Of a stretch of 41,443 nt of DNA, positions 33,721 through 41,443 are shown piece by piece. Each line of letters begins with the position of its first letter. Positions within the stretch are counted from its first letter, which is position 1. A program made the translations under genes and the position numbers. The notes under the pieces were generated by a model. That model was given only the letters and a program-made list of their open reading frames with translations, searched no databases and had not been told where the DNA came from. Origin of the DNA: an uncultured Alphaproteobacteria bacterium (GTDB taxonomy: Bacteria > Pseudomonadota > Alphaproteobacteria > UBA7879 > VGCX01); the NCBI GenBank assembly GCA_913061155.1, contig CAJXSI010000010.1, forward strand, positions 1-41,443, read 5' to 3'.

Positions 33721-35472
33721 TCACATAGGTCCTTCTGATGAACCTTGGGATTTGGCACCCCCTATACTTCCAAATCCCCGACTTTGTTCTTGTGTATTAA
33801 GTTCAAGTTGGCGGAATTTTTCAAAACTGCGGTCTATTTGTTCTGTTGGGACATTGTAAAGTTCAAGGGCGGCAGCTGCCAATTGAAAACTTGGCGCAAA
33901 TATTTCTGGAACAATTGGATGTGCGCCAATTTCTTTAACTTGGTAGGCTTCATTTGTATCTCCCACGCGCACAAAGATATCCAAATGTGGGAAATATCGT
34001 TTTAAAATGACAACCATCCGCGAAGAAGCCGTAAAGTTTGACACAGTAATAATAACGGATTTGGCCCTTTCTGCCCCTAAGGCTTGGAATACTTCTACTC
34101 GGCGACCATCTCCAAAATATACAGAGTACCCTTTGTCACGGCCTTCAGCAACCCGTTTCATACTCATATCAATCATCACGTGGGGAATGATATTTTCATT
34201 CAATAGTTTATGAACGGCTTGCCCAACGCGACCAAATCCAACAATAATTGTATGGTCTTTTAAATCTGAAGATTCTTCTTCAGCTGCCCGAATGGCCATA
34301 CCAATATCTTTTCCGATTTTCTTGCTGATTAATTTCGCCAGCATTCCGAATATTGGGGTCAAAGCCATACTGATAACAACGGCAATGTAAATTGCTTTAC
34401 ATAAATGGCTGGTGATAATATTTGATTTTTCAGCCTGGCTAAACAAGACGAAAACAAATTCGCCCCCACCTGCCAAAAGCAAGGCAATGCGCAAGCAAGA
34501 CTTAAAGGGTAATTTACTGATATGCGTAATTGCCAAAATAACAACCAACTTTATAAGGATCATCAGCCCAAGGATGGAAAGAATTAATCCTGGAAAATCC
34601 ATAAGGATATGTGGGTTAATACTCATCCCCACAGTCATAAAGAACAACCCTAATAACAAAGATTTATAAGGCTTAATATCCGCGTCAACTTGATGTCGGT
34701 ATTCCGTTTCAGACAACAGCAGACCTGCCAAAAACGCCCCCAGCTCCAAAGATAATCCAGCCACCTGTGTTGCCATACTGGTACTTAAAACAACCAACAA
34801 TGTCATCGCAACGAATAATTCGGTACTGCCTGTTGCAGCCACCGCCCGATAAATTGGACGCAACAGGAAACGTCCCAAAATGGCAAAGCCTATTAAAACA
34901 ACTAACGCCCGTAAAAAGGCTTGGCCTAAAACGTTAAAGACAGAATCATGTTGATTTTGAATCAACGTTAACCAAACCAATAAAACAACGACAACCAAGT
35001 CCTGGAATAATAAAATAGAAAAAGTTATCCGACCATGGCGGGACCCCATGTCTTTGTTATCAGTCAAGTATTGTAAAACCACAGCCGTAGAAGACAAGGC
35101 CAAACCACTTCCGATCAAGATAGATGTTTCAATACTGGCCCCAATATACAAAGCAAACAAGGTAATAACGGCACCAGACAACAGAACCTGCAGCCCCCCA
35201 AACAGAAAGACATATCGTTTCAATTCCCGCAAGCGTTCAAAAGGTAATTCCAGTCCAATCGTGAATAGCAAGAAAACAACCCCAAATTCGCCAACGGCTT
35301 TTGATGTTTCCACATCACTAATAATACCGAGAAATTGGGGGCCCAGCAAAACGCCAACAATCAAATACCCAAGGGTAGAGCTGACGTTGATTCTTTTACA
35401 AATTAAAGAAATCAACACCGCTGCAACCAGATAAACGATAACGTCTATATAGATATTTGGTGTACTTTCCAC
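33721..35472 (-). CDS. CPA2 monovalent cation:proton antiporter (KefB/KefC type)
   Basis: 583 residues. About 12 hydrophobic segments up to residue 385 form the Na+/H+ exchanger domain (STLGYLIVGVLLGPQFLG near 31-48; LGAFLAGLLLSETEYRHQV near 243-261). A TrkA-N NAD-binding domain begins near 402 (TIIVGFGRVGQAVHKLL; FGDGRRVEVFQALGAERAKS). The C-terminal tail is Gln/Gly-rich. Such proteins exchange K+ or Na+ for H+ at the inner membrane, gated by the nucleotide-binding domain; glutathione gating is known for E. coli KefB/KefC only. It is a single gene, with the nuo-rnj operon terminator located upstream of it. Confidence 0.93.
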   Translation of the reverse strand: MESTPNIYIDVIVYLVAAVLISLICKRINVSSTLGYLIVGVLLGPQFLGIISDVETSKAVGEFGVVFLLFTIGLELPFERLRELKRYVFLFGGLQVLLSGAVITLFALYIGASIETSILIGSGLALSSTAVVLQYLTDNKDMGSRHGRITFSILLFQDLVVVVLLVWLTLIQNQHDSVFNVLGQAFLRALVVLIGFAILGRFLLRPIYRAVAATGSTELFVAMTLLVVLSTSMATQVAGLSLELGAFLAGLLLSETEYRHQVDADIKPYKSLLLGLFFMTVGMSINPHILMDFPGLILSILGLMILIKLVVILAITHISKLPFKSCLRIALLLAGGGEFVFVLFSQAEKSNIITSHLCKAIYIAVVISMALTPIFGMLAKLISKKIGKDIGMAIRAAEEESSDLKDHTIIVGFGRVGQAVHKLLNENIIPHVMIDMSMKRVAEGRDKGYSVYFGDGRRVEVFQALGAERAKSVIITVSNFTASSRMVVILKRYFPHLDIFVRVGDTNEAYQVKEIGAHPIVPEIFAPSFQLAAAALELYNVPTEQIDRSFEKFRQLELNTQEQSRGFGSIGGAKSQGSSEGPM

Positions 35473-35590
35473 ACTTAAAACTTTCTTATTATAATGGGTT
35501 TGTTAACAGGATATTTTGTTAAACAAACATAAATTTCATCAAACATAACTGTGCAGCCCTATTCTACAGAGTTGTCATTTTTTATTGCCT

Positions 35591-35616
35591 AAAAAAAGGC
35601 CCCTTACAAAGGGTCT
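35591..35616 (-). terminator. Rho-independent terminator of the nuo-birA-rnj operon
   Basis: A GC-rich stem (CCCTT/AAGGG core, with flanking GG/CC-type pairs) is followed on the minus strand by seven T. It lies about 140 bp after the last operon gene (DUF1467) and about 120 bp before the antiporter start, so it separates the two transcription units. Confidence 0.6.
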
Positions 35617-35754
35617 CCATTCGGAATTATCCCTGCAAGTATAGGCTATAAATACCGCAGAAACTTGCAGACTTCAAACTATTAATTATAATTCGCAAGA
35701 AATCGCACAGGGAAAGCTTTGCTCTCTGTAAATAATTATATGTCCTTAAAAGGA
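35617..35754 (-). ncRNA. Candidate structured 3' RNA between DUF1467 and the terminator
   Basis: No ORF is convincing here. Read on the minus strand it has a perfect 8-bp stem CTGCAAGT/ACTTGCAG with a 22-nt loop, an earlier GAGAGCAAAGCTTTCCC inverted patch, and then the terminator hairpin. This could be a 3'-UTR-derived small RNA or only a structured tail. It does not look like 6S, SRP or tmRNA to me. Confidence 0.25.
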
Positions 35755-35994
35755 CTAGTTTGTAAAATAGTTGCGTAAACTAAACCCTGTTATTTCTATA
35801 AAATAGCAAATTACTGCGTACAAAACAACTGTAATGAAGGTTGATAGGATCGCCTTCTTTCTTATTTTTGGGTGATCAGGGGCACTATCAGCATGCCCCT
35901 TCTCTGGCTGTTCTTCTGTTTTTACCCAACATGGGATCAAAATCATAAAGACCAACCACCAAATAATAAAAAAAGAAATAAGATGGGTAACCAT
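35755..35994 (-). CDS. DUF1467 family membrane protein
   Basis: 79 residues with two membrane segments (LISFFIIWWLVFMILIPCWV at 5-24 and STFITVVLYAVICYFIEITG near 51-70) joined by an acidic/basic loop, the size and topology of DUF1467. Its ATG directly follows the rnj stop with no gap. Adjacency to rnj is conserved in alphaproteobacteria, but the function is unknown. Confidence 0.88.
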   Translation of the reverse strand: MVTHLISFFIIWWLVFMILIPCWVKTEEQPEKGHADSAPDHPKIRKKAILSTFITVVLYAVICYFIEITGFSLRNYFTN

Positions 35995-37644
35995 TTACAG
36001 CCTGTTAATATGAACAAGAACCATTGGTTTCTTTTCGGTTATTTCCCGCACACATCTTTTGACCTCCATAGTGATTCGATCACTTATAACAGAAATATTT
36101 TCCTTTGCCCTGCCAGACATTTCATTTAAAACGTCTTCTACGGTTTGCGAAGCATTGGCAACAAGATCACCCTTAGAGATAATCCCACAAATGGCAATTT
36201 GGGGTTTTCGGTATACTTCATTTTCATATCCCAATGTCAATGAAACGGAAACAACCCCATTATCTGCAAGCCTTGAACGTTCCTTAACAGCTGGGTGATC
36301 AATGGCAACCAACGCATTTCCATCTTTAATAAGACGACCCGCGGTAATTTCATCAACAATATCAACGTTATTTTTTTCCAAACGGATCAATGTTCCATTT
36401 TCAGGGACAACAACATCTTTAATACCGTGTTTTTTACCCAATTTTGCATGTTCCACCAAATGTTGGAATTCACCATGCACAGGGACCAATATTTGCGGAC
36501 GAATCCAATCATACATCTGACGCAATTCATCGCGCGCTGGGTGACCTGAAACGTGAATATCTTGCGTATGTTTTGAAATAACACGTGCGCCTGCACGGGT
36601 TAAAGTATTTTTCAAAATATTAATTCTTTTTTCATTTCCAGGGATTACCCGTGAAGAAAAGATAACAACATCGCCTGCTTCAATTTTTGCATCGCGCATT
36701 TGATTGTTGGCCATACGGGTTAAGGCAGCCCTTTGTTCCCCTTGGCTTCCGGATGAAACGTACAAAACTTTATTGGCGGGCATATCCATTGCCTGTCGTG
36801 CAGAAATAAATTCTGGAATATCTTTAAGATATCCATTTGCACGGGCAACTTCTGTAATACGGCCAAAAGAACGCCCCTGAAGAACAACACGGCGACCAAC
36901 TTCTTTCGCGATATGGGCCAACGTTTCAATCCTTGCCAAGTTTGATGCAAAACAAGAAACAAAAATACGTTCTTTTTTATAAGACTTAATCACTTCCATT
37001 AAATTCCGACGGACATCACCTTCTGAACCAGATGTTCCTTCATTGAAAACATTTGTGGAATCACAGACCAAAGCCAAGATGCCTTCGTCGCCAATTTTTT
37101 TCATTTCATCTGCATTAATTGGTTCGCCCACCAAGGGTTCCAGATCAATTTTCCAGTCGCCTGTATGGAAAACATTTCCAGCTGGGGTGCGAATAACAAC
37201 GCCATTTGGTTCAGGGATAGAATGTGTCAGTGATACCATTTGAATTTCAAATGATCCAATTTTTGCCTTCCCCCCTAGTGGGATTTCATGCAACATTCCT
37301 TCATAATCAATTCCGGCTTCATCCAGTTTACGACGCACAAGTTCAGCCGTAAAAGGGGTGGCGTAAATTGGACATTTTAATTGATCCCATAAATACGGCA
37401 CAGCACCAATATGGTCTTCATGCGCGTGGGTTAACAATAACCCGGATAATTTCTTTTTACGTTCAACAATATATTGGGCATTTGGCATCATGACATCAAT
37501 GCCTAATTGATCATGAAAACTGACCCCTAAGTCGACCATTAACCAATCGTCATTGTATGAATATAAATTCAAATTCATACCAATTTCGCCTGATCCCCCA
37601 AGGGGTAGGAAAAATAATTTATTTTGTTCTAATTTTTCGGACAT
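35995..37644 (-). CDS. rnj: Ribonuclease J
   Basis: 549 residues, normal for RNase J, a metallo-beta-lactamase-fold enzyme with 5'-exonuclease and endonuclease activity on RNA. Metal ligands: HAHEDH (73-78), the later histidine in FHTGDWKIDLEP near 155-166, and the beta-CASP region (SHSGSQGE-equivalent VSSGSQGEQRAALTRM near 294-309). VHGEFQHLVEHA near 390-400 is the downstream motif. It matures 16S/23S rRNA and degrades mRNA. It follows birA with a 4-bp gap, as in many alphaproteobacteria. Confidence 0.96.
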   Translation of the reverse strand: MSEKLEQNKLFFLPLGGSGEIGMNLNLYSYNDDWLMVDLGVSFHDQLGIDVMMPNAQYIVERKKKLSGLLLTHAHEDHIGAVPYLWDQLKCPIYATPFTAELVRRKLDEAGIDYEGMLHEIPLGGKAKIGSFEIQMVSLTHSIPEPNGVVIRTPAGNVFHTGDWKIDLEPLVGEPINADEMKKIGDEGILALVCDSTNVFNEGTSGSEGDVRRNLMEVIKSYKKERIFVSCFASNLARIETLAHIAKEVGRRVVLQGRSFGRITEVARANGYLKDIPEFISARQAMDMPANKVLYVSSGSQGEQRAALTRMANNQMRDAKIEAGDVVIFSSRVIPGNEKRINILKNTLTRAGARVISKHTQDIHVSGHPARDELRQMYDWIRPQILVPVHGEFQHLVEHAKLGKKHGIKDVVVPENGTLIRLEKNNVDIVDEITAGRLIKDGNALVAIDHPAVKERSRLADNGVVSVSLTLGYENEVYRKPQIAICGIISKGDLVANASQTVEDVLNEMSGRAKENISVISDRITMEVKRCVREITEKKPMVLVHINRL

Positions 37645-37648
37645 ATTA

Positions 37649-38380
37649 TTACCTTATTATTTGCGCTGAATACAAAACTTCTTCATGCTCAGCTTGTTGT
37701 ATGATCAATCCTCCTTTAGGATCGATCCCTTTAAAAATTCCTTCAACTACTTTACCTTTGCCATTTTTGACAGAAATATTTTCATTAAGCTTCCAGGCCT
37801 TTTCCAGCCATTCATCCCGAATAAACTGGAACCCCTGGGTAATCCATTTGTTTTTACAAAAATCAAAGTTCTTTATTAAAACCTTAAGAAAATCGTCTAA
37901 CTGAACATGAACCCCATGTTCTTTAAGGTTTGTGGCGTCATATCCAACCAAGGATGGGGACTTTAAAATATTTACACCCATTCCAACAATAACTTCGTTT
38001 TCCACATTTTGGGTTTCAATCAGAATTCCACCCACTTTTTTATTCTTTATAAAAATATCGTTTGGCCATTTATAGGCCAAATCACAGTCTTTCCCGAAAT
38101 GCAAAACCGTTTGCCCCACGGCCAAGGCTGTAACAAACGACAGTTGGGAAATTTCAACTGATGCAGGATAATTAAATCCTATTGATATATATAGGTTACC
38201 AATATCAGATTTCCAAGTTCTGCCCCGCCTGCCCCTTCCTTTTTCTTGCTGGTTAGCCACAACAACAAGGGAAGCATCTTTTATCGGTTGGTTTTGGGAC
38301 AACAAATCTTTACACATATCCATTGTGCTGTCACAGAGGTCAAACTTAAAAAACTTATATCCTTTTAATAATTCACTCAT
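37649..38380 (-). CDS. birA: Biotin-[acetyl-CoA-carboxylase] ligase
   Basis: 243 residues. The biotinyl-5'-AMP signature GRGRRGR is at 48-54, followed by TWKSDIGNLYISIGF. KWPNDIFIKNKKVGGILIET near 103-122 carries the catalytic lysine region, and VGMGVNI is near 131. The protein lacks the N-terminal DNA-binding domain of E. coli BirA, so it is a ligase only and not a repressor of biotin genes. A small C-terminal SH3-like domain follows near 195. It is set between nuoN and rnj in the usual alphaproteobacterial order (gaps of 9 and 4 bp). Confidence 0.95.
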   Translation of the reverse strand: MSELLKGYKFFKFDLCDSTMDMCKDLLSQNQPIKDASLVVVANQQEKGRGRRGRTWKSDIGNLYISIGFNYPASVEISQLSFVTALAVGQTVLHFGKDCDLAYKWPNDIFIKNKKVGGILIETQNVENEVIVGMGVNILKSPSLVGYDATNLKEHGVHVQLDDFLKVLIKNFDFCKNKWITQGFQFIRDEWLEKAWKLNENISVKNGKGKVVEGIFKGIDPKGGLIIQQAEHEEVLYSAQIIR

Positions 38381-38389
38381 AAATAATAT

Positions 38390-39865
38390 CTAAACTGTAT
38401 ACAAAGAATATTCAATAATCCTTAGCAAGCTTTCTTGGTATAAAGGATACAGGGCAAGAATACTTCCAATGATCATTAATATATCAAATCTTATTGTGTC
38501 TTTACTTAACTTACTCTCAGATTTCTCGAAAAATATATTTCTTATTACCACAAGATAGTAGAAAACTGCAACTATACTTGCAAAGGCAATAATAATTGTT
38601 GGCCAGATCATACCAGCTTTTATCAGTTCACGAAAGACATGTAGCTTAACCCAAAACCCTGCCAACGGCGGAATACCAGCAAATGAGAACAAACAAATGG
38701 TCATTAATATGGCTATTTTGGGATAATGTTCCCAAAGCCCCCGTAAATCAGATATTTTATCAATATTCATGCCATCTTTATGCAAAGACGTTACCCCGAT
38801 AAAAAAGCCAATTAAAGATAATGTATAAACTGTTAAGTACTCTATACTTATTTGCAGCCCTTCAAAGCTTCCGATACTGATTGGCAGCAAGATAAAACCG
38901 ATATTATGTACAGATGCATAAGCCAAAAGGCGTCGAATATTTTGTTGCTTGATGGCGCCAACGGCCCCCCAAACAATTGAGGCCACACATAGCCACAAAA
39001 TATAAGGCTGTATCATGGGAACAAGTTGGGCAAATGGCCCATACATTAAACGTATCAAAACAAATACAATAGAAATTTTAGGAACGGTGATAAGAAAAGC
39101 CACTTGAACATTGGCACTGCCTTCGTACACATCAAAAGACCAACTGTGAAAAGGAAAGACAGCTAGTTTAATCATCAATCCCATCATCAAGAACAGAAAG
39201 CCAATATCCAACCACATGTTTTCATAAACAGATTCTGATGTAAAAAACAATAAATTTGCAAAGGGGGAAAAGTTTGTTGTCCCCGCATACCCATATAAAA
39301 AGGCCGCACCAAACAAAACAAAAGCCGTTGCAATGGATCCAAAAATAAAATACTTAATGCCGGCTTCCGAAGAATGCTGACTTTCATGACGGGATGTAAT
39401 CATAATATACAAGGGTAAGGCTTGCAGCTCCAACGCCAAAAATAAAATCAAAAAGTCATTACTGGCAATGGTTAAAAATGCGCCAACCAAAACCATCAAA
39501 GATAAAATTGGGTATTCATAAACTTTTATACCTGCCCTAAGAACCGCTGCATGCGTACTGTTGGTCTTAAGCCCAATCCACAAGGATGCGGCAATTAATA
39601 CCAATACTTTTCCAATCACTGTCATACGATCACTGGCAATAAGGCCATCGAAAGAAAACCCATGAAATTTATGGGAAACCCAGATTTCATAGAAATAGGC
39701 AAAAAAGAAAATACCAAACGCAATATATATTCCCAAAGAAAAAGCGCGGGAAACAGGCTTGGCATTTTTTTGTTTTTTTTCTTTAAACACGCCAACAATC
39801 AGCATGAATATTGATGCAAGAACCAAGCTTAATTCAGGCAGAATGGTTAATAAGTTGAAAATCAT
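38390..39865 (-). CDS. nuoN: NADH-quinone oxidoreductase subunit N
   Basis: 491 residues from the ATG at 39865; an upstream extension to 39946 is only an open frame through nuoM. The start overlaps the nuoM stop in ATGA, indicating translational coupling. It is a polytopic membrane protein of the antiporter-like proton-translocating family: LALELQALPLYIMI near 141-154, MMGLMIKLAVFPFHSWSFDV near 227-246, YEGSANVQVAFLITVPK, and CLFSFAGIPPLAGFWVKLHV near 398-417. It forms part of the membrane arm of complex I. Confidence 0.97.
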   Translation of the reverse strand: MIFNLLTILPELSLVLASIFMLIVGVFKEKKQKNAKPVSRAFSLGIYIAFGIFFFAYFYEIWVSHKFHGFSFDGLIASDRMTVIGKVLVLIAASLWIGLKTNSTHAAVLRAGIKVYEYPILSLMVLVGAFLTIASNDFLILFLALELQALPLYIMITSRHESQHSSEAGIKYFIFGSIATAFVLFGAAFLYGYAGTTNFSPFANLLFFTSESVYENMWLDIGFLFLMMGLMIKLAVFPFHSWSFDVYEGSANVQVAFLITVPKISIVFVLIRLMYGPFAQLVPMIQPYILWLCVASIVWGAVGAIKQQNIRRLLAYASVHNIGFILLPISIGSFEGLQISIEYLTVYTLSLIGFFIGVTSLHKDGMNIDKISDLRGLWEHYPKIAILMTICLFSFAGIPPLAGFWVKLHVFRELIKAGMIWPTIIIAFASIVAVFYYLVVIRNIFFEKSESKLSKDTIRFDILMIIGSILALYPLYQESLLRIIEYSLYTV

Positions 39866-41340
39866 TTTACAGCCTCCAAATATTTTGAAACTGTTGGGGT
39901 TAAACTTGCTTCGATACTTTGTGTTGGAAAGGTATGAATGCCACACGCCAGCACAATTGCAACAATTGAAAACAGGCTGAAACTTTCATACCATTTTAAA
40001 TCATATCCCCCCTGCACATGGGGGGTATTCATTTCTCCAAATCCAATGTTTTTATACAAAGACAGCATATAAACAGCACTTAAGATAACCCCTAAGGCCA
40101 CCAAAGATGCCCAAACAAAACCAACTTTCAAAGCGCCCAATATAATGAAAAATTCTGCAACAAACCCTATGCTTAAAGGCAACCCAATGGCGGCCAAAGT
40201 TAACAGCATAAAACTAACGCCGTACACAGGCATCATCCGGGCAAGCCCTCCATAATCTGATATGCGGTGGGATCCAAATCGGAAATACACCAAGCCAACA
40301 CACAAAAACAGCCCTGCAGAAACCAGGCCGTGCCCGATCATTTGATAAACGGCCCCGGTCAGCCCAAAGATATTAAAGGTAAATATTCCCAACGTTATAA
40401 CGGCCATGTGCGCAACAGAAGAATAAGCAATTAACTTTTTCATATCTTTTTGGGCGAACGCCATCAGGGATGCATAAACAAGACCGATCACTGAAATAAT
40501 CATAATAGGCTTTGAAAAATAAAGGGCCCCAACGGGAAATAATGGAAGGGCAAATCGGATAAATCCATAGCCTCCAAGCTTTAACAGCAGCCCTGCAAGC
40601 AACATTGACCCTGTTGTTGGCGCCTGGACATGGGCTTCGGGTAACCAACTGTGGAATGGCCACATAGGTGTTTTAATGGCAAAGGCAAAAAAGAAAGATA
40701 AAAACAGCCATTTTTGTTGACCGTCTGTTAACTTAAGCAGCAATAGGTCTTGATAGTTCAGCGTTTCCCCTTGCGTATAAAGATAAACAATTCCGATCAA
40801 CATTAAAATGGATCCAGTCATTGTATATAAAAAGAATTTAAAGGTTGCGTAAATTCTGCGTTCCCCGCCCCAAACACCAATAATAAAAAACATGGGGATT
40901 AAAACAGCTTCGAAAGCAACAAAGAACATCAACAAGTTCAAAGAACAAAAGGCCGCCAATAAAAAGCTTTGTAACATCAACAACAAAATCATATAAAAGC
41001 GAACATTAACCTTTATAAGATACGCACTCATCAAAATACAGATCGACACCAAAAAGTTGGTCAAAAGCACAAACCACAAAGAAATGCCATCAAGACCCAA
41101 ATGGTATTCAAACCCCATCAATTTATTAATCAAAGTATATTCAATAAATTGGAATCCTCCATCTGCGTGGTCAAATTGGCAAGCAACAAAAATGCTTAAA
41201 GCCAATGTCACAAAAGACGTCCACAAGGATACTTTTTTTGAATTTTCTTCAGCCAGGTCCTTGTTAATCAACGTATTGAAAATCACCCCCAAGATTGGCA
41301 AAAGAATAATAATTGTTAAAATTGGAATTTCTTTTAGCAT
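39862..41340 (-). CDS. nuoM: NADH-quinone oxidoreductase subunit M
   Basis: 492 residues. Core proton-pumping motifs are clear: EYHLGLDGISLWFVLLTNFL near 77-96, FAFAIKTPMWPFHSWLPEAH near 218-237, VQAPTTGSMLLAGLLLKLGG near 238-257, and the IAYSSVAHMA helix near 308. About 14 membrane segments. It builds the complex I membrane arm with NuoL and NuoN. Its ATG is 1 bp after the nuoL stop, confirming the L-M-N order. Only a few bases of upstream sequence remain before the contig end. Confidence 0.98.
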   Translation of the reverse strand: MLKEIPILTIIILLPILGVIFNTLINKDLAEENSKKVSLWTSFVTLALSIFVACQFDHADGGFQFIEYTLINKLMGFEYHLGLDGISLWFVLLTNFLVSICILMSAYLIKVNVRFYMILLLMLQSFLLAAFCSLNLLMFFVAFEAVLIPMFFIIGVWGGERRIYATFKFFLYTMTGSILMLIGIVYLYTQGETLNYQDLLLLKLTDGQQKWLFLSFFFAFAIKTPMWPFHSWLPEAHVQAPTTGSMLLAGLLLKLGGYGFIRFALPLFPVGALYFSKPIMIISVIGLVYASLMAFAQKDMKKLIAYSSVAHMAVITLGIFTFNIFGLTGAVYQMIGHGLVSAGLFLCVGLVYFRFGSHRISDYGGLARMMPVYGVSFMLLTLAAIGLPLSIGFVAEFFIILGALKVGFVWASLVALGVILSAVYMLSLYKNIGFGEMNTPHVQGGYDLKWYESFSLFSIVAIVLACGIHTFPTQSIEASLTPTVSKYLEAVK

Positions 41341-41341
41341 A

Positions 41342-41395
41342 TTACCTCAATAAATAAATTCCGATGATCGCTGTCACACCGCATAACATATAAAA
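41342..41395 (-). CDS. nuoL: NADH-quinone oxidoreductase subunit L, last 17 codons only
   Basis: Upstream of nuoM, a frame reads FYMLCGVTAIIGIYLLR then TAA at 41342-41344. A hydrophobic C-terminal helix here, directly before nuoM, is what the end of nuoL looks like. The rest is lost because genomic sequence stops at 41396. Assignment rests on synteny and hydrophobicity rather than on a catalytic motif. Confidence 0.7.
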   Translation of the reverse strand, partial: FYMLCGVTAIIGIYLLR

Positions 41396-41396
41396 C

Positions 41397-41443
41397 CTGT
41401 CTCTTATACACATCTCCGAGCCCACGAGACCGTACTAGATCTC
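41397..41443. other. Illumina Nextera adapter read-through (not genomic)
   Basis: 41397-41415 is the 19-base Tn5 mosaic end CTGTCTCTTATACACATCT. It is followed by CCGAGCCCACGAGAC (the rest of the read adapter), then CGTACTAG (the i7 index N702), then ATCTC (start of the flow-cell sequence). This is library DNA left on the contig end. Confidence 0.98.

Noticed and set aside
35617-35754. 6S RNA, SRP RNA or tRNA in the gap after DUF1467
   Set aside because: I could not find the conserved cores of these RNAs or a cloverleaf; only a hairpin and a terminator are visible.
41397-41415. Tn5/IS50-type transposon end
   Set aside because: The mosaic end continues directly into commercial adapter and index sequence, so it is a library artefact and not a natural element.

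Overview
The window is a 41.4-kb contig from an AT-rich alphaproteobacterium. The order nuoL-nuoM-nuoN-birA-rnj-DUF1467 on one strand is typical of that class. The low GC, the tiny intergenic gaps, the secreted proteins of unknown function and the very large secreted exoprotein suggest a host-associated lineage (Holosporales- or Rickettsiales-like). That placement is inference, not proof.

Layout: 1-5507 (minus) is the 5' part of a giant two-partner-secretion-type exoprotein whose C-terminal tandem repeats run off the contig edge. 5708-7752 holds a secreted AMIN-like protein and two small unknowns. 7769-14001 is a housekeeping block: NamZ-type muramidase, gltX, gltA, a 44-residue membrane protein, a glycosyltransferase-like protein, ruvX and lipB. 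14002-14534 has no long gene but carries two tandem tiny minus-strand ORFs, a perfect 20-bp palindrome and a terminator. 14535-18247 encodes a YbiT-type ABC-F ATPase, an AtoE-type transporter and a FlaR/adenylate-kinase-like NTPase. 18372-19913 is a lipoprotein.

19972-32918 is a decayed HK97-type prophage or gene-transfer-agent-like cluster read on the minus strand: large terminase (broken), portal, prohead protease, capsid, two connector proteins, DUF3168, three tail or virion-associated proteins, holin and GH24 lysozyme. I see no tape measure, recognisable major tail protein, small terminase, integrase, repressor or replication gene. Three non-virion genes lie inside it: a secreted Rossmann/methyltransferase-like protein between portal and terminase, and two plus-strand genes (a DMT-family permease and an O-methyltransferase). 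The terminase is cut between its ATPase and nuclease halves by about 0.5 kb of palindromic repeats, including a 40-bp inverted repeat; a nearby T6 tract carries an apparent frameshift.

33093-35472 holds a secreted six-cysteine protein and a CPA2 antiporter. 35755-41396 is the nuo-birA-rnj-DUF1467 operon with its terminator at about 35.6 kb. The last 47 bases (41397-41443) are Illumina Nextera adapter with an i7 index, not genome, and they cut off nuoL. No tRNA, rRNA or CRISPR was recognised.
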